This document shows, in pieces, positions 7,553 to 14,705 of a DNA stretch of 22,182 nt (the stretch's first letter is position 1; the number at the start of each line of letters is the position of its first letter). The notes beneath the pieces were generated by a model that had not been told where the DNA came from, did no database searches, and saw nothing but the letters and a program-made list of their open reading frames with translations. This stretch comes from an uncultured bacterium (GTDB lineage: Bacteria > Bacillota > Clostridia > Oscillospirales > Acutalibacteraceae), in the NCBI GenBank assembly GCA_945949625.1, contig CAMFFI010000002.1, positions 1 to 22,182 on the forward strand, given 5' to 3'. A program made the position numbers and the translations under genes.

Positions 7553-8410
7553 TTAGTAAAACATTGTTCCGATACCCTCGTCGCTGAACAGCTCGATTAA
7601 TATGGAGTGTTCAATTCTGCCGTCTATAATATGGGCTCGGCTTACGCCGTTTCTGACAGCCTCAACACAGCAATCAATTTTCGGAATCATTCCGCCGCTT
7701 ATTATTCCTTCACGCTTAAGGCTTGGAACCTCGCTGACATTTACAACGGAAATAAGAGAATCGGGGTCGTTTACATCTCTTAAAAGGCCTCTTATGTCAG
7801 TCATAAGAATAAGCTTTTTTGCGCCCATTTTAGCCGCAATCTGAGCCGCCGCCAAATCTGCGTTTATATTGTAAACCTCGCCTTCATAACCGCCTGCAAC
7901 CGTTGCGATTATAGGCACATAATGGTTGTTTACCGCGTCCTTTATAGGCTGTGGATTGACCTCTTTAATTTCTCCCACAAAACCTAAATCCTCGCCTGAT
8001 ATGATTTTGTCAGCCATAAGCATTTTACCGTCAAGACCGCAAAGACCTATTGCCTTGCCGCCGTGCCGTTCAAGGTGCTGAACAAGGCTTTTGTTTACCT
8101 TTCCTGCAAGAACCATCTGCACAATGTCGATTGTTTCTTCGTCTGTAACACGCATACCGTTTACAAACTTGCTTTCCTTTCCTGTCTTTTTAAGCATTGA
8201 GCTTATTTCCGGACCGCCTCCGTGAACCAGCACCACGTTTACACCTACAAGCTGCATAAGGGCAATATCATTCATAACCGCATTTTTCAAATCTTCGTTA
8301 AGCATTGCGTTGCCGCCGTATTTTACTACAACCGTTTCGCCGGAATATTTTTTTATGTAAGGCATTGCCTGAATCAGCACTTTTGCTCTGTTTGATACAT
8401 CCATTTTCAT
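7553..8410 (-). CDS. argB: Acetylglutamate kinase
   Basis: It phosphorylates N-acetylglutamate with ATP, the second step of ornithine synthesis. At 285 residues it shows KYGGNAM at 30-36, GGGPEI at 64-69 and SGGMIPK at 238-244 near the nucleotide site. The N-terminal helix (about 5-20) before the first strand is the feature that, in hexameric family members, confers arginine feedback inhibition, so this enzyme is probably arginine-sensitive (inference). AGAGG at 8414-8418 is only three bases from the first ATG but nine from the ATG at 8404, so translation may start at residue 3. It follows argJ by 19 bases. Confidence 0.96.
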   Translation of the reverse strand: MKMDVSNRAKVLIQAMPYIKKYSGETVVVKYGGNAMLNEDLKNAVMNDIALMQLVGVNVVLVHGGGPEISSMLKKTGKESKFVNGMRVTDEETIDIVQMVLAGKVNKSLVQHLERHGGKAIGLCGLDGKMLMADKIISGEDLGFVGEIKEVNPQPIKDAVNNHYVPIIATVAGGYEGEVYNINADLAAAQIAAKMGAKKLILMTDIRGLLRDVNDPDSLISVVNVSEVPSLKREGIISGGMIPKIDCCVEAVRNGVSRAHIIDGRIEHSILIELFSDEGIGTMFY

Positions 8411-8429
8411 TTTCCTCTCAGTAAATATA

Positions 8430-9653
8430 TCAAGTACGGTAGTCGCCGTTGATTTTTACATAATCATATGTTAAGTCACAGCCGTATGCCTGCGCCTGTG
8501 CATTTCCGTCATTAAGAGATACAAGAATTTCGATTTCCTTTTCAAGCAGAATTTTCTTTGCTTTTTCTTCGGAAAATTCTATACCTGCACCGTTTTTGCA
8601 CACATCTATTACGCCCTTTGAGGACTTAAAGGAAACGTCCACCTTTTTTACATCTACGTTCATTCCGCTGTAACCGATAGCGCAAAGAACACGTCCCCAG
8701 TTAGCGTCTGCACCGAACATAGCCGCTTTTAAAAGGCTGGAGCATATAACGCTTTTTGCAACGCCTTTGGCGTCTTTCTTTGTTTTTGCACCGCTTACGC
8801 TGCAAACAAGCAGCTTTGTTGCTCCCTCTCCGTCTGCGGCAAGCTGTTTTGCAAGTGCTTTGAATGCAGCCGTCAAGCCTTCCACAAAGGTTCTGTAATC
8901 CTGATTTTTTTCTGTAATTTCCTTGTTGCCGGCTTTTCCCGAGGCAAGTATTGCCAGAGTATCGTTTGTAGAGGTATCACCGTCAACGGAAACCATATTG
9001 TAGCTGTCCTCAACAGCCTCAAGCAAAGCTTCTCTGAGCATTTCTCCTGACACTGCGGCGTCGGTTGTAACAAAGGAAAGCATTGTTCCCATATTTATAT
9101 GTATCATACCGCTGCCCTTAGCTATACCGCCTATTGTAACCTTCTTACCGTCAAGAGTCATTTCCATTGCCATTTCTTTTTTTACGGTATCGGTGGTCAT
9201 TATGGCTTCAGCCGCATTTGTGCCGCCTTCCTTGGAAAGCCTGCCCTTCATTTCTTCAACGCCTTTTATAACAGGCTCAATAGGCAAAACCTGACCGATA
9301 ACGCCTGTGGAAGCGACTATTACGTCCTGCTCGGAAACATTTAAAGCCTCGGCGGCAATTTTGCACATCTGCTCTGCTTTTTCATATCCGTCTGCGTTGC
9401 AGGTATTTGCGTTGCCCGAATTTACAATAACAGCCTGTGCCTTACCGTTTTCAAGATGTTTTTTTGTAACCGCAATTGTATCGGACTTTACAAGGTTTTT
9501 AGTAAAAACCGCCGCCGCGTTGCACAAAACATCGCTGTATATCAAGGCTAAATCCCTTTTTGTTTTATTGGAGGGTTTAACAGAGGCACATACTCCCTGT
9601 GCAGTAAAGCCCTGTGGGGCAGTTACTCCGCCTTTTATAAATTTGTAATTCAT
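8430..9653 (-). CDS. argJ: Glutamate N-acetyltransferase / ornithine acetyltransferase ArgJ
   Basis: It moves the acetyl group from N-acetylornithine to glutamate, closing the acetyl cycle; some members also use acetyl-CoA. The 407-residue precursor self-cleaves into alpha and beta chains at Thr190, seen here in KGSGMIHINMGTML, with Gly rather than the commoner Ala before the nucleophile Thr. The oxyanion segment STGVIGQVLP is at 115-124 and the C-terminus keeps the typical YGCDLTYDYVKINGDYRT. AAGG at about 9664-9667 precedes the ATG. It lies 32 bases after argC. Whether it is mono- or bifunctional cannot be read from sequence; absence of a classical argA nearby fits either with the GNAT or with bifunctionality. 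Confidence 0.95.
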   Translation of the reverse strand: MNYKFIKGGVTAPQGFTAQGVCASVKPSNKTKRDLALIYSDVLCNAAAVFTKNLVKSDTIAVTKKHLENGKAQAVIVNSGNANTCNADGYEKAEQMCKIAAEALNVSEQDVIVASTGVIGQVLPIEPVIKGVEEMKGRLSKEGGTNAAEAIMTTDTVKKEMAMEMTLDGKKVTIGGIAKGSGMIHINMGTMLSFVTTDAAVSGEMLREALLEAVEDSYNMVSVDGDTSTNDTLAILASGKAGNKEITEKNQDYRTFVEGLTAAFKALAKQLAADGEGATKLLVCSVSGAKTKKDAKGVAKSVICSSLLKAAMFGADANWGRVLCAIGYSGMNVDVKKVDVSFKSSKGVIDVCKNGAGIEFSEEKAKKILLEKEIEILVSLNDGNAQAQAYGCDLTYDYVKINGDYRT

Positions 9654-9685
9654 ATTATCAATACCTTTTTGTAAAATTTTGCTTA

Positions 9686-10723
9686 TTAAAACGCAGGCGG
9701 AACAATATCAAGTCCTGTTTTTTCATCAAGTCCGAAAATAATGTTCATATTCTGAATTGCCTGTCCTGCCGCACCCTTTACCATATTGTCAATTGCGCCG
9801 CAGGAAATAAGCTTGTTTGCACGTTTATCGTGGTGAAGTGAAATATCGCAGAAATTTGAATATTTTACGTTGTGGATATCTGCGTTCATACCGTCGGGAA
9901 GAAGCCTTACAAAATACTCGTCCTTATAAAATTCCTCATATACCTGTCGTATCTGCTCAAAGCTTACGCCCTCTTTAATATCTGCATAACAGGTGGCAAG
10001 AATACCTCTGTTTACAGGGAGCAGATGGGGCACAAAGGTTACTACAACCTTCTCTCCCGAAAGCTTTGAAAGAGTCTGCTCTATTTCGGGAGTATGGCGG
10101 TGAGAGGCAACCTTATATGCGTGGAAGCCTTCGTTAAGCTCGGGGTAATGATTTCCCTGCGTGGGCTTTCTGCCTGCGCCGGTTACGCCGCTTTTGCAGT
10201 CGCATATAATCCCCTTGGTTTCTACAAGACCGTATTTAACGGCAGGTGCAATTGCAAGCGGAGAACAGGTTGTGTAACAGCCGGGATTGGCTATAATTTT
10301 CTGTCCCTTTTTTATATTTTCTCTGAAAAGCTCCGGCAAGCCGTAAACCGCCTGCTTGTGCAGTTGTTTGTCAAGGAATTTTCCTCCGTACCACTGTTCA
10401 TATTCGTCTTCGCTTTCCAGTCTGAAATCTGCGCCTAAATCTATAAAGGCTTTTCCCTTGCTTACACATTCTTCTGCAAGCTCCTGAGAAAGTCCGTGAG
10501 GAAGAGCGGCAAAAATCACGTCGCTTTTTTCAACCACCTGACCCTGAGTTTCACATTCCATATCATTTTGCTTAAAATATGCAGGGTAAACCTGTGATAT
10601 TTTTTGTCCCTGAAAGGAAACGGAGCTGATTGCGCTTACCTTAGCCTGAGGATGTGCAGATAAAAGCCTGACAAGCTCTGCGCCGGCATAGCCGGTTGCT
10701 CCTACGATACCAACATTAATCAT
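9686..10723 (-). CDS. argC: N-acetyl-gamma-glutamyl-phosphate reductase
   Basis: It reduces N-acetylglutamyl phosphate with NADPH to the semialdehyde, the third step of the pathway. At 345 residues it is a type 1 ArgC. The Rossmann motif GATGYAGAE is at 8-16, the catalytic cysteine is Cys149 in ANPGCYTT, and the active-site histidine is His210 in HRHTPEIEQ. AAGGA at 10733-10737 gives a nine-base spacing to ATG. It is the first gene of the second half of the cluster; no convincing promoter was found directly upstream, only a perfect TTGACA (minus strand, 10791-10796) lacking a -10 at the right distance. Confidence 0.96.
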   Translation of the reverse strand: MINVGIVGATGYAGAELVRLLSAHPQAKVSAISSVSFQGQKISQVYPAYFKQNDMECETQGQVVEKSDVIFAALPHGLSQELAEECVSKGKAFIDLGADFRLESEDEYEQWYGGKFLDKQLHKQAVYGLPELFRENIKKGQKIIANPGCYTTCSPLAIAPAVKYGLVETKGIICDCKSGVTGAGRKPTQGNHYPELNEGFHAYKVASHRHTPEIEQTLSKLSGEKVVVTFVPHLLPVNRGILATCYADIKEGVSFEQIRQVYEEFYKDEYFVRLLPDGMNADIHNVKYSNFCDISLHHDKRANKLISCGAIDNMVKGAAGQAIQNMNIIFGLDEKTGLDIVPPAF

Positions 10724-10744
10724 TTATATCAATCCTTCTATTAG

Positions 10745-10754
10745 TTATGCTGAA
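10745..10754. promoter_or_regulatory. Possible arginine-control word upstream of argC
   Basis: TTATGCTGAA occurs 22 bases upstream of the argC start and matches, except for one A/T change, TTATGCAGAA at 13882-13891 in the argG promoter inverted repeat. Orientation relative to the genes is the same. A ten-base match is only suggestive. Confidence 0.25.
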
Positions 10755-10804
10755 TTTGTGAGGTAAATTGAGTTTAGCCGAGTGCCGTTATGTCAATGTA
10801 CGTT

Positions 10805-10999
10805 TAGGGACAACCCTTGCGGTTGTCCGAAAACACAGATAGAATATTTCCGCAATATAGTGCGCCGGCTTGTAGGCAAGCCGCCCTACTTGCCTCCCTC
10901 TGACGAGGGAGGTGGCAAAACGCAGTTTTGACGGAGGGAGTCAAAATAATAACATAATTGTACTGCCAAATTTGCGGACAACCGCAAGGGTTGTCCCTA
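10805..10999. repeat. MITE-like composite repeat element between argH and argC
   Basis: Perfect 25-base inverted repeats bound the element (10805-10829 and 10975-10999). Each begins or ends with TA, and each is itself a hairpin, GGACAACC-loop-GGTTGTCC. Inside are three more stems: CGGCTTG/CAAGCCG (10866-10883), CCTCCCTC/GAGGGAGG (10893-10912) and CAAAAC/GTTTTG (10916-10930), followed by ACGGAGGGAG. No coding frame is present. Terminal TA with GGGACAACC ends fits a non-autonomous element of the IS630/Tc1-mariner type that duplicates TA. The inner GAGGGAGG part resembles repeats common in gut Clostridia (recollection). The remaining 10724-11135 gap holds no gene. Confidence 0.6.
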
Positions 11000-11035
11000 C
11001 TTGTGTTAACTAAATGTATGCTGCAACATTTGACT

Positions 11036-11085
11036 CGGGTAGCCGTTTTGCAAATTTTGTCCGTTCTGTCTGCACGAATTGCGTG
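11036..11085 (+). repeat. Dispersed intergenic repeat, copy B
   Basis: CGGGTA at 11036-11041 is followed by CTGTCTGCACGAATTGCGTG at 11066-11085, 18 of 20 bases identical to 3258-3277. The spacer is 24 bases, three longer than in copy A. It lies 50 bases beyond the argH stop codon. CACGAATTGCGTG within it can form a four-base stem. Confidence 0.45.
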
Positions 11086-11135
11086 ACAAGGCTCTAGTCA
11101 AACTATAATTTATCTCACTAAAATTTCACTAAAAA

Positions 11136-12512
11136 TCAGTTCTTATTTACAATACCTCTTACTCTTTGTGCCTGCTTTTTAACATTTTCGCTGTTAGGTC
11201 CTCCGAGAACCTTGCGGTCATTGGCACATTTTTCAAGGGAAATAGCCTCATATACCCCGTCGTCAAAAACGTCGCATATTTTCTTATATTCTTCAAGAGG
11301 TAATTCTTCAAGGGTTGTGCCCTTTTCTATACAAATTGCAACAAGCTCGCCTGTTGCCTTGTAAGCGTCTCTGAAAGGAACGCCCTTCTTTGTCAGATAA
11401 TCTGCACAGTCTGTTGCATTAATAAATCCGCCTGCCGCAGCTTTTCTCATATTTGCGGGAATAACCTTCATTGTGTCAATCATTGGAGTAAAGGCAGTCA
11501 GGCACATTTTAACCGTATCAACAGCGTCAAAAATTGCCTCCTTATCCTCCTGCATATCCTTATTATAAGCAAGCGCAATACCCTTCATAACGGTTAGCAA
11601 GGTCATATTGTCTCCGAACACCCTGCCGCTTTTGCCTCTTACAAGCTCTGCAATATCAGGGTTCTTTTTCTGGGGCATTATGGAAGAGCCTGTAGAAAAT
11701 GCATCGTCAAGCTCTATAAACTTGAATTCCCAGCTGCACCACATTATAATTTCTTCACTGAAACGTGAAAGATGAACCATAACAATTGAAAGGGCAGAGG
11801 CAAACTCTATGCAGAAATCTCTGTCGGATACACCGTCAAGAGAGTTATTGGTAATTCTTTCAAAGCCTAAAAGCGAGGCTGTAACGGTTCTGTCAATGGG
11901 ATATGTTGTACCGGCTAAGGCACAGCTGCCCAAAGGCATTTCGTCCATTCTTTTGTAGCAGTCCTCAAGACGTGATATGTCCCTTAAGAACATTTCCGCA
12001 TATGCAAGCAGATGATGACCGAAGGTAACAGGCTGGGCACGCTGTAAATGAGTATAACCCGGCATTACTGTTTCGCTGTATTTTTCAGCCTTGTCGCAAA
12101 GGACTTTTACAAGCTCTTTAAGCATTTCCTTAACATTGACAACCTCTTTTTTAAGATAAAGCTTAATATCAACGGCAACCTGGTCGTTACGGCTTCTTGC
12201 GGTATGAAGTCTTTTTCCGTTATCGCCGAGACGCTTTGTCAGCTCACCTTCAATAAAGGTATGTATATCCTCGGCGTCCATATCAATTTTAAGGCTGCCG
12301 TTTTCAATATCATTCAAAATTCCCTTTAAGCCGCAGACAATATCCTGTGCCTCTTCTTCTTTGATAATACCGCACTTTCCAAGCATTTCAGCGTGGGCAA
12401 TACTGCCCTGTATATCCTCTTTATACATACGGCTGTCAAAGTGGATTGAACTGTTAAAATCGTTGGTTGTTTTAGAAAGCTCCTTCTGAAAACGTCCTTT
12501 CCAAAGCTGCAT
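11136..12512 (-). CDS. argH: Argininosuccinate lyase
   Basis: It splits argininosuccinate into arginine and fumarate, the last step of arginine synthesis, as a cytosolic homotetramer. At 458 residues it is full length. The fumarase/lyase signature GSSIMPQKKNP is at 275-285, with its flexible-loop catalytic serine (likely Ser276 or Ser277). HTARSRNDQ at 103-111 and GYTHLQRAQP at 152-161 supply substrate-binding residues and the catalytic His155. GAGGTG at 12518-12523 is five bases from the ATG. It follows argG by 91 bases. No clear terminator lies downstream, so transcripts may read into the repeat element and argC. Confidence 0.97.
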   Translation of the reverse strand: MQLWKGRFQKELSKTTNDFNSSIHFDSRMYKEDIQGSIAHAEMLGKCGIIKEEEAQDIVCGLKGILNDIENGSLKIDMDAEDIHTFIEGELTKRLGDNGKRLHTARSRNDQVAVDIKLYLKKEVVNVKEMLKELVKVLCDKAEKYSETVMPGYTHLQRAQPVTFGHHLLAYAEMFLRDISRLEDCYKRMDEMPLGSCALAGTTYPIDRTVTASLLGFERITNNSLDGVSDRDFCIEFASALSIVMVHLSRFSEEIIMWCSWEFKFIELDDAFSTGSSIMPQKKNPDIAELVRGKSGRVFGDNMTLLTVMKGIALAYNKDMQEDKEAIFDAVDTVKMCLTAFTPMIDTMKVIPANMRKAAAGGFINATDCADYLTKKGVPFRDAYKATGELVAICIEKGTTLEELPLEEYKKICDVFDDGVYEAISLEKCANDRKVLGGPNSENVKKQAQRVRGIVNKN

Positions 12513-12561
12513 ATAAACACCTCATAATACAAAAATTAAAATTCCTTAATAAACGCTTTGA

Positions 12562-12582
12562 GGGCAGAGTATACCTCTGCCC
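12562..12582. other. Stable hairpin in the argG-argH spacer
   Basis: GGGCAGAG (12562-12569) pairs perfectly with CTCTGCCC (12575-12582) around a five-base loop. On the transcribed (minus) strand it is followed by TCAAAGCG, not by a T tract, so it is not a standard terminator. It may be a processing or mRNA-stabilising stem. Confidence 0.55.
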
Positions 12583-12603
12583 CTTAAAAGAAAGCTAAAA
12601 CTT

Positions 12604-13827
12604 TTATTTAATAAGACCTTTTTTAGCGCGAACCTTAATGGGAAGACCAAAGAGGTTGATAAATCCTGCGCTGTCGTTCTGGTCGTAAACCTCGTCCTCG
12701 TCAAAGGTTGCAATTTCCTCATCATAAAGTGAATAAGGACTTGTAACGCCTGCGTCAATAATGTTGCCCTTGTAGAGCTTTAATTTAACGTCGCCTGTTA
12801 CATATTCCTGAGTAGAGTCAACAAAAGCGGACATAGCCTCACGCAAAGGAGTGAACCACTTGCCGTCATATACAAGCTCTGCAAACTCATTTGCAAGGTT
12901 CATCTTGTAGTGCTGAGTGTCCTTATCAAGGCAGATTTCCTCAAGCTTGCTGTGAGCCGCATAAAGAATTGTACCGCCGGGAGTTTCATAAACGCCGCGT
13001 GATTTCATACCTACAAGACGGTTTTCAACCATATCGATAAGACCGATACCGTTTGCGCCGCCAAGCTCGTTAAGCTTTTCTACAATTTCAACGCCGCCCA
13101 TTTTAACGCCGTCGATTGCAACAGGAATACCCTTTTCAAAGCTGATTGTAACATAGGTAGGCTTATCGGGAGCCTGCTCGGGAGAAACACCCATTTCAAG
13201 GAAACCTTCCTTGTTATACATTGGCTCGTTTGCCGGATTTTCAAGGTCAAGTCCCTCGTGGCTTAAATGCCAGAGGTTTTTATCCTTGCTGTAATTAGTT
13301 TCTTTATTTATTTTAAGGGGAATATTCATTTTTTCCGCATATTCAATTTCTTCCTCACGGGATTTAAACTCCCATGTTCTCCAAGGAGCAATAATTTTCA
13401 TATCGGGAGCATATGCTTTAATTGCAAGCTCAAAACGAACCTGGTCGTTTCCTTTACCGGTACAGCCGTGGCAAATTGCGTCTGCACCCTCTGCTTTTGC
13501 AATTTCTACAATTCTTTTTGCAATAATAGGACGTGCAAAGGAAGTTCCCAAAAGATACTTGCCCTCGTACTTTGCGCCTGCCTTAAGTGTAGGCCAAACG
13601 TAATCCTCAATAAATTCCTTGTTCAAATCCTCTATGTAAAGCTTTGAAGCGCCTGTTGCAATTGCCTTTTCCTCAAGTCCTTCAAGCTCCGAAGCCTGTC
13701 CGACATTACCGGAAACAGCGATAACCTCGCAGTTATCATAATGCTCTTTAAGCCAAGGAATAATAATAGAAGTATCAAGTCCGCCGGAATATGCTAAAAC
13801 TACTTTTTTTATCTTTTTGTCTGCCAT
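12604..13827 (-). CDS. argG: Argininosuccinate synthase
   Basis: It condenses citrulline and aspartate with ATP to argininosuccinate. At 407 residues it is full length for the type found in Firmicutes. The N-type ATP pyrophosphatase P-loop AYSGGLDTS is at 12-20; the GCTGKGNDQVRF segment for citrulline and aspartate follows at about 120. GGAGG at 13835-13839 is seven bases before ATG. It is the first gene of the arginine cluster, reading from a recognisable promoter (13870-13897) that overlaps an inverted repeat, so it is the likely point of arginine control. Confidence 0.97.
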   Translation of the reverse strand: MADKKIKKVVLAYSGGLDTSIIIPWLKEHYDNCEVIAVSGNVGQASELEGLEEKAIATGASKLYIEDLNKEFIEDYVWPTLKAGAKYEGKYLLGTSFARPIIAKRIVEIAKAEGADAICHGCTGKGNDQVRFELAIKAYAPDMKIIAPWRTWEFKSREEEIEYAEKMNIPLKINKETNYSKDKNLWHLSHEGLDLENPANEPMYNKEGFLEMGVSPEQAPDKPTYVTISFEKGIPVAIDGVKMGGVEIVEKLNELGGANGIGLIDMVENRLVGMKSRGVYETPGGTILYAAHSKLEEICLDKDTQHYKMNLANEFAELVYDGKWFTPLREAMSAFVDSTQEYVTGDVKLKLYKGNIIDAGVTSPYSLYDEEIATFDEDEVYDQNDSAGFINLFGLPIKVRAKKGLIK

Positions 13828-13869
13828 AATAAAGCCTCCGAAATAATAATTTTATTTGTTACAAATGTT

Positions 13870-13897
13870 ATTATACACCCTTTATGCAGAAAATCAA
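13870..13897 (-). promoter_or_regulatory. argG promoter
   Basis: On the minus strand TTGATT (13892-13897) is followed after 16 bases by a perfect TATAAT (13870-13875), 42 bases before the argG start. The -35 lies inside the 13881-13913 inverted repeat, which suits a repressor that blocks polymerase. Confidence 0.7.
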
Positions 13898-13919
13898 GTC
13901 TTTTTTGCATAAATATTCA
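13881..13919. promoter_or_regulatory. Inverted-repeat operator with ARG-box-like site at argG
   Basis: TTTATGCAGAAAA (13881-13893) and TTTTTTGCATAAA (13901-13913) are inverted copies agreeing at 12 of 13 positions around a seven-base centre. The right arm continues into TGCATAAATATTCA (13906-13919), one mismatch from the ArgR/AhrC-type pattern TGAAT-4W-ATTCA. Binding by an ArgR homologue is inferred; no argR is in the window. Confidence 0.5.
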
Positions 13920-14013
13920 AAAATTTTTAGATTTTTTTGGAAGTGTACCGTCTGAAACACTAATTTATCCGCATTTTTCTTGATTTTTATATAATTTGGT
14001 ATCATTTTAAAAA

Positions 14014-14070
14014 ATGTATATTTTTGTGTATATTATGTATATTTTTTATATTTTATTGAATAATATACAT
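14014..14070. promoter_or_regulatory. Three copies of ATGTATATT upstream of the flavin reductase gene
   Basis: ATGTATATT occurs at 14014-14022 and 14035-14043, exactly 21 bases apart, and inverted at 14062-14070 within the promoter spacer. Two-turn spacing on one helix face is typical of operator arrays. The segment is very AT-rich, so chance recurrence is possible. Confidence 0.35.
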
Positions 14071-14084
14071 TTTTGTGTTATTAT
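14056..14084 (+). promoter_or_regulatory. Promoter of the flavin reductase-type gene
   Basis: TTGAAT (14056-14061), a 17-base spacer, and TATTAT (14079-14084) match sigma-A boxes at 4 and 5 of 6 positions. Transcription would start near 14091, downstream of the ATG at 14073, which rules that start out. Confidence 0.6.
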
Positions 14085-14138
14085 GCTTTTAAGCAACCAC
14101 AATATATTGATATTAATAAATGCGAAAGGATGAATTTT

Positions 14139-14645
14139 ATGTCATTTGTTGAAATTACTCCAAACGAAATTACCGAAAGTCCCTTTAAGCTTATCGGAAA
14201 GGACTGGGCTCTTGTTACGGCAGGCGGCGAAAGCAAGTTTAACACTATGACCGTCAGCTGGGGCGGCGTAGGCATTATGTGGGGAAAGCCCGTTGCTTTT
14301 ACCTTTATACGTCCTCAGAGGTACACCATTGAATTTATAGAAAAAGAGGACTGCTTTACAATGTCCTTCTTTGATGAAAAATACAGAGACGCGCTGTCCT
14401 TCTGCGGTTCAAAAAGCGGCAGAGATTACGACAAGGTTAAGGAAACAGGACTTACGCCTGCCTTTACCGATGACGGCATTCCCTATTTTGAAGAGGCAAA
14501 GCTTGTGCTTGTTTGCAAAAAAATGTATGCACAGTTCTTAAACGATGAAAGCGTTATTGCCGATGATGAGGTAAAAAAATGGTACAATGACGATTACCAC
14601 AAAATGTATATCAGTGAGATTAAGAAGGTTCTTATCAAAAAATAA
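14139..14645 (+). CDS. Flavin reductase-like FMN-binding protein
   Basis: This 168-residue cytosolic protein has the split-barrel fold of the flavin reductase (FlaRed) family, which binds FMN and uses NAD(P)H. Typical segments are the N-terminal ALVTAGGESKFNTMTVSWGG, then IMWGKPVAFTFIRPQRYT and the central FTMSFFDEKYRDALSFCGSKSGRD. The frame is open from an ATG at 14073, but that lies before the likely transcription start; the chosen ATG has GCGAAAGGA ending eight bases upstream. It stands alone with its own promoter, an operator-like array and a shared terminator. Whether it reduces free flavin, pairs with an oxygenase or acts on another electron acceptor is not evident. Confidence 0.88.
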   Translation: MSFVEITPNEITESPFKLIGKDWALVTAGGESKFNTMTVSWGGVGIMWGKPVAFTFIRPQRYTIEFIEKEDCFTMSFFDEKYRDALSFCGSKSGRDYDKVKETGLTPAFTDDGIPYFEEAKLVLVCKKMYAQFLNDESVIADDEVKKWYNDDYHKMYISEIKKVLIKK

Positions 14646-14652
14646 GTTGCCG

Positions 14653-14690
14653 AAAAAATCCTCCTTTGCAAAAAGCAAGGGAGGATTTTT
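14653..14690. terminator. Bidirectional terminator between flavin reductase and LRR-dockerin genes
   Basis: AAAATCCTCC plus TTGC pairs with GCAA plus GGAGGATTTT around an A-rich loop, giving a long stem with A and T tracts on both sides. It can end both converging transcripts. Confidence 0.9.
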
Positions 14691-14705
14691 GTTATCAGGG
14701 TAAAA

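Noticed and set aside
10771..10796. TTGACA (minus strand) as an argC promoter -35
   Set aside because: The only TATAAT-like sequence downstream, TAAACT, is 14 bases away, too short a spacer; no usable -10 exists at 16-18 bases.
10805..10999. Repeat block considered as a CRISPR array or tRNA cluster
   Set aside because: There are only two end repeats, in inverted orientation, with no regular spacers; no cloverleaf or CCA-type acceptor stem could be drawn.
14073..14138. N-terminal extension of the flavin reductase-type protein from the ATG at 14073
   Set aside because: That ATG overlaps the promoter and precedes the expected transcript start; the ATG at 14139 has a well-spaced ribosome site and begins the conserved region.
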